Both the position numbers and the translations under genes were made by a program. The notes under the pieces are model-generated. The model worked only from the letters and a program-made list of their open reading frames with translations. It was not told where the DNA came from and did no database searches. Positions 19,233-22,325 of a stretch of DNA of 22,325 bases are shown here, piece by piece. Source of the stretch: Byssochlamys sp. IMV 00236. Its lineage: Eukaryota; Ascomycota; Eurotiomycetes; Eurotiales; Thermoascaceae. Location: positions 1 through 22,325 of the forward strand of contig MSJH02000773.1 of assembly GCA_001931875.2 (NCBI GenBank), written 5' to 3'. How positions within the stretch are numbered: position 1 is the stretch's first letter; every line of letters starts with the position of its first letter.

Positions 19233-19713
19233 CTATGAGACGTTTAGGTCGTGTTCCCCTTCTTGCTGTAGTTGTTGCAGCCGCTCTTGCACATTTCCTA
19301 GTACCTGGTGCAGCTCCTGCAATTGCTGTTGGAGCTGATTTATTTCGTCTTCATCACTGCTTTTCTTTTTTTTGGGGCCTTTGGCCTATCCCATTCATTA
19401 TAGCTATTAGCGATGGAAGTAATTACTTTTCAAATCAAACTTACCAACTTTCCATACTTGCTTGCAGCTCTCGATGTCCGGGTTTTCCACGGACTTCATC
19501 ACTGTCTCAAGAGAGACATATCTACAATATTAGCACATGCACGCGTAAATCAATGACTTTTGCATACCTGCTGTCGACCCATCGGGTGAACCAATACAAG
19601 AAGGCTATGCCTCCTATGACAATTAATCCTCCAATGATTGTGAGGCCGTATATATGGCCAATCTCCCACTGGCTTGCCGAAAAGGAGGCGGTATGAGAAG
19701 TAAAGGCGTCCAT
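19233..19713 (-). CDS. Small one-TM protein with C-terminal coiled coil
   Basis: Exons are 19713-19568, 19521-19445 and 19378-19233, giving 122 residues. Intron 1 (46 nt) has donor GTATGC, branch GCTAAT and acceptor TTGTAG. Intron 2 (66 nt) has donor GTAAGT, branch GCTAAT and acceptor CCAAAG; an alternative pairs donor GTATGG with the nearby ATAG. Residues 21-42 are one clear membrane helix (Gly/Ile-rich), with no cleavable signal. A short middle segment leads to the Lys-rich patch PKKKKSS. Residues 87-114 form a Gln-rich coiled coil with perfect heptad positions L90/L97/V104/L111 and L94/L101/L108. It is likely a bitopic membrane protein that dimerises through its tail; topology and function are unknown. 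The long plus-strand frame over the same DNA is an antisense shadow of the coiled coil and membrane segment. Confidence 0.72.
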
Positions 19714-20782
19714 GATGTGTTCTGTTTGTGATTTGTAGTATTGAGATTACACCGGTCTCTTTCATAAAAGGTACGTAACGACGCTGTTACTTTTCACCTA
19801 GGGACCAGAGTATCTGGATGATTTTTGTGTCAACCAGTCTCAGTTCGGATCAGCAATTTAGCTCAATTACAAGCCTGTCATTTCCCAACGTAGAAGGGGC
19901 ATACCACCATGAGATGGACTATGGAGGAAGTCTCAGTCTGGTCATTGAACGGCATTTTAGGAACTTAATTTTGATTCAAGTTCATTCTTGCCAACTCGAT
20001 CCTTTCACTGGATAGATAATTCATATATACATACATTCTCAGCACTTGTCCACTAATATAGTCAATGGCTGTCATCACCAATATAATTTTGAATCAAGTA
20101 TCGATAGTTCTTATTTCTACTAAGTTCAAAGGGTTTAACGGAAGGAAGCAGCTTCGATCAGTGATTCCCGTATTCATCTCTTGACAATATCACTGTCTCC
20201 CGGGAACCCTTTCAAATGAAGTGAAACAAACGGCGTGAATGAAGCAAAACAAACTAAGAACTACGGAGGAAAGTACGGCGATCGAAGCAGTTGTCTCCCG
20301 TGGGAGCCACTACCCACTACCATAAGAGTAATTGAACGCCTTTCTCGAAGAACCTGTCTGTTGTGAAACCATCCGTCCACTCTTATCCAGCACAGGCCTC
20401 AAGGCTCTCCTTGAAACAAATATATGCTTATGAAGTACCGGATGCTGGGACTTTCCACCCCCCGGAAGTGGTAGGTGGCTAACCGCTTAAGCAGCCCGTA
20501 AGCTTTGTTACTAAGCACTGTAAGCATCCACATAAACCTTCACCTTTGCTTGAGGGCAAGCAGGATCATCACTATTATTCAACCGTCCGAAGCATGTCTA
20601 GCACTTCTGCTGGCTGTCCAGAAGATAGGAATCAGCCAATTTCTATAGAGGCGGGCTCCGGCAGTCGTTGAGCGAAGACCCATCACCGAAGCGAGGCAAC
20701 GGCAAGACACCACTCATATGTGTGTAAAGAATCAATGTGCACCATGATCCTTTACTTTATAAAACGGTAGATATTCCGCAAG
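19714..20782. other. Divergent intergenic region, coiled-coil protein / LigD-PE protein
   Basis: This 1069-bp stretch lies between two divergent starts. It is AT-rich up to about 20.1 kb and more balanced afterwards. It contains a TATAAAA box at 20758-20764. A 65-codon plus frame at 19818-20015 has no recognisable content. I see no supported gene. Confidence 0.5.
20758..20764 (+). promoter_or_regulatory. TATA-like box next to the LigD-PE start
   Basis: TATAAAA sits only 19 bp before the ATG at 20783. If it works as a TATA box, transcription would begin near or after that ATG. The protein would then start at the in-frame Met29/Met30 (about 20867), losing only disordered residues. Confidence 0.3.
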
Positions 20783-22325
20783 ATGGAGCCTTCAAGCCAC
20801 GCAGCTTCTGACGGCGCTCAAGAATTGAATTCGGGGAAGACTGGCTCAGGCCGAAGAGATAAATACATGATGCATCTTCCATCTACTCTTCGTACTACCG
20901 TATCGCCTCCGAGAAGCCGAAGGACTCTAGTACCCAATCGCAGGGGAAAGGAGCGCGGACTGTCCATATCTGATGGCGATAACAATGCCTCAAACTCGCC
21001 AACGGACACTCGAGATCTATCATTGGCCGCTATCGAAGCCGGCGAACTTGAAGTCAGCGATCATCTTTCTATTTTCTCCTCTCGTCTTTCGAAAGCAACT
21101 CGACCAATTCAGCCAGGTATTCCTCGACTGTCTCACTCAGAATGGGTAAACATTTACTTGAGAAATCAACACCCAAAGGGCCATCACTTTGTTATCCATC
21201 AACATGATCATCCAGTTGCTGGCCCACATTATGATTTGAGGCTGCAGATTTCAGAGAGTAGTTCTGTCAGCTGGGCGATCATGTATGGTCTTCCCGGGGA
21301 TCCAAATAGTCGGAGATTAAACCGAAATGCCACAGAAACGAGGGTGCATTGCCTGTGGGTGAGTGTATACGTCGTCCCCTTGCACTAACTTCTCAGTGAA
21401 GATGTCCGTATATGTTGACTACTGTGCAGAATCACCTCATCGAGACAGCTTCACCGGCAACAGGAAGTATGATTATCTGGGATACTGGCGAGTACTCTGT
21501 TTTGCCGTATCACCCTCAGATCAAAGAGCCAGAAACAGAGGACTCTGTATCAGACATATCGGAGCCTTCCTCAAAACCAGATCAAGAGCTCTCGGAGAAC
21601 GAGAAACTACGACAGGCATTCCAGAATGTACGTGGCAATCTGCAGTTTCATGACGCAAAATAGTGTCTGGTCTTATGAAGTACTGACTTGGTCATTTCCA
21701 CAGCGCAAGATTCGCCTACGTCTCCATGGGGCGCGTCTCCCGCCTGATTACACCATCGCTATGCGTCTCACAACACAGGATAATGTCGTCTCTGGGCCAG
21801 CGAAAACTCCGCGCAAACGCAGGAGACGCACAGCACCATCAGTTCGCCGGGAGCCTTCTAGCACCCCATCACGAAGTCCGTCCCCTTCTCCGGATTATCA
21901 TCATCGCAGAACGTCCTCTGCTGCGGCTGTTCATGTATCAAAGTCATTTTCGACAGATACATCAAAGAATGAACACAGAACGGACGAGGCTGGCTCTGCA
22001 TCAGCGTCGGATGAGGAAGACATCGATGAAATGACTCGCCTCACAAATGCCTACCCTGGAGCGGTGAATTCTGTCGGATCCATACATCAGCGCAGATGGT
22101 TCATCACGCTCGACAGATTAAATTCCGGTTTTGAGCCTTCTACCATGGGTACTGAATCTGGGAGAAAGTCCTGGACACGGAAACGCACTCATGATGATAA
22201 TGGGGAGCTCCTTGGGTTTGAACCATTCTACGTTCGTGGGCCAGAAGTTGAGAGAAGCGTCGTGACTGGACGACTGGCAAAAGAAGTTCTAGAAGACGAA
22301 GGCGTCGAGGGATTTACTCGAAGGC
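20783..22325 (+). CDS. LigD-type DNA 3'-phosphoesterase domain protein, partial
   Basis: Exons are 20783-21358, 21430-21627 and 21704 to beyond 22325, giving at least 465 residues. Introns are 71 nt (GTGAGT...GTGCAG, branch CTAAC) and 76 nt (GTACGT...CCACAG, branch CTGAC). The first ~115 residues are disordered and basic. The phosphoesterase domain starts at HHFVIHQHDHP: H141, H149 and D151 (PHYDLRL) fit the Mn-binding residues of bacterial LigD PE, followed by SWAIMYGLP, the probable third histidine H194 right after intron 1, GSMIIWDTGEY and LRLHGARLP. Bacterial PE removes 3'-phosphate and 3'-ribonucleotides at broken DNA ends; here it stands without ligase or polymerase domains in the visible part. 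Then come a KTPRKRRRR nuclear signal, Ser/Pro-rich linker and a conserved-looking segment (RRWFITLDRLNSGF, FEPFYVRG). A nuclear end-cleaning role is inferred. The C-terminus is outside the window. Confidence 0.88.

Noticed and set aside
19235..19696. 153-codon plus frame with an apparent signal peptide
   Set aside because: It is antisense to the coiled-coil and membrane exons. Its Ala/Leu/Val-rich start is simply the complement of the CAG-rich heptads, and it would read through both minus-strand introns.
19818..20015. 65-codon plus frame
   Set aside because: It has an ATG but no domain, no membrane or signal features, and lies in AT-rich promoter sequence; it is within chance expectation.

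Overview
The window looks like nuclear DNA of a filamentous ascomycete (Pezizomycotina; the gene families fit Eurotiales such as Aspergillus or Penicillium, an inference). Genes lie 0.2-1.8 kb apart. Most introns are short (about 46-113 nt) with GT...AG ends and CTRAY-type branch points. The proteins are eukaryotic: MSH6, a mitochondrial membrane protein, glutaminyl cyclase and an MFS permease. I see no bacterial operon structure, transposon, CRISPR array or rRNA, and no tRNA I could identify.

Layout. 1-821 (-): GNAT acetyltransferase, running off the left edge, its reading frame broken by one in-frame stop or a 30-nt micro-intron. 1369-5158 (+): MSH6 mismatch-repair ATPase, four exons, with tandem MCB-type ACGCGT boxes upstream. 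6110-6869 (-): small lysine-rich nuclear protein with a Myb-like fold (tentative). 7241-8158 (-): mitochondrial TMEM70-like inner-membrane protein. 8507-9706 (+): glutaminyl-peptide cyclotransferase (M28 fold). 10058-11156 (-): YeeE/YedE (TsuA-type) sulfur-compound transporter. 12958-14435 (+): BBE/glucooligosaccharide-oxidase-type flavoenzyme with both covalent-FAD residues. 14644-16734 (-): seven-exon MFS transporter, tail-to-tail with the flavoenzyme. 17364-18320 (-): 318-residue protein with a duplicated Cys motif. 19233-19713 (-): three-exon, 122-residue one-TM coiled-coil protein. 20783-22325 (+): protein with a LigD-type 3'-phosphoesterase domain, running off the right edge.

Most neighbours do unrelated housekeeping work: DNA repair (MSH6, the LigD-PE protein), mitochondrial assembly, peptide maturation and sulfur uptake. 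The only pair with a plausible shared role is the flavin oxidase and the MFS permease. The half from about 16.7 to 20.8 kb is AT-rich, gene-poor and full of lineage-type genes: the Cys-rich protein, the small coiled-coil protein and a possible gene relic at 18545-18955. All exon structures were derived by hand from splice consensus and frame and have not been checked against transcripts.
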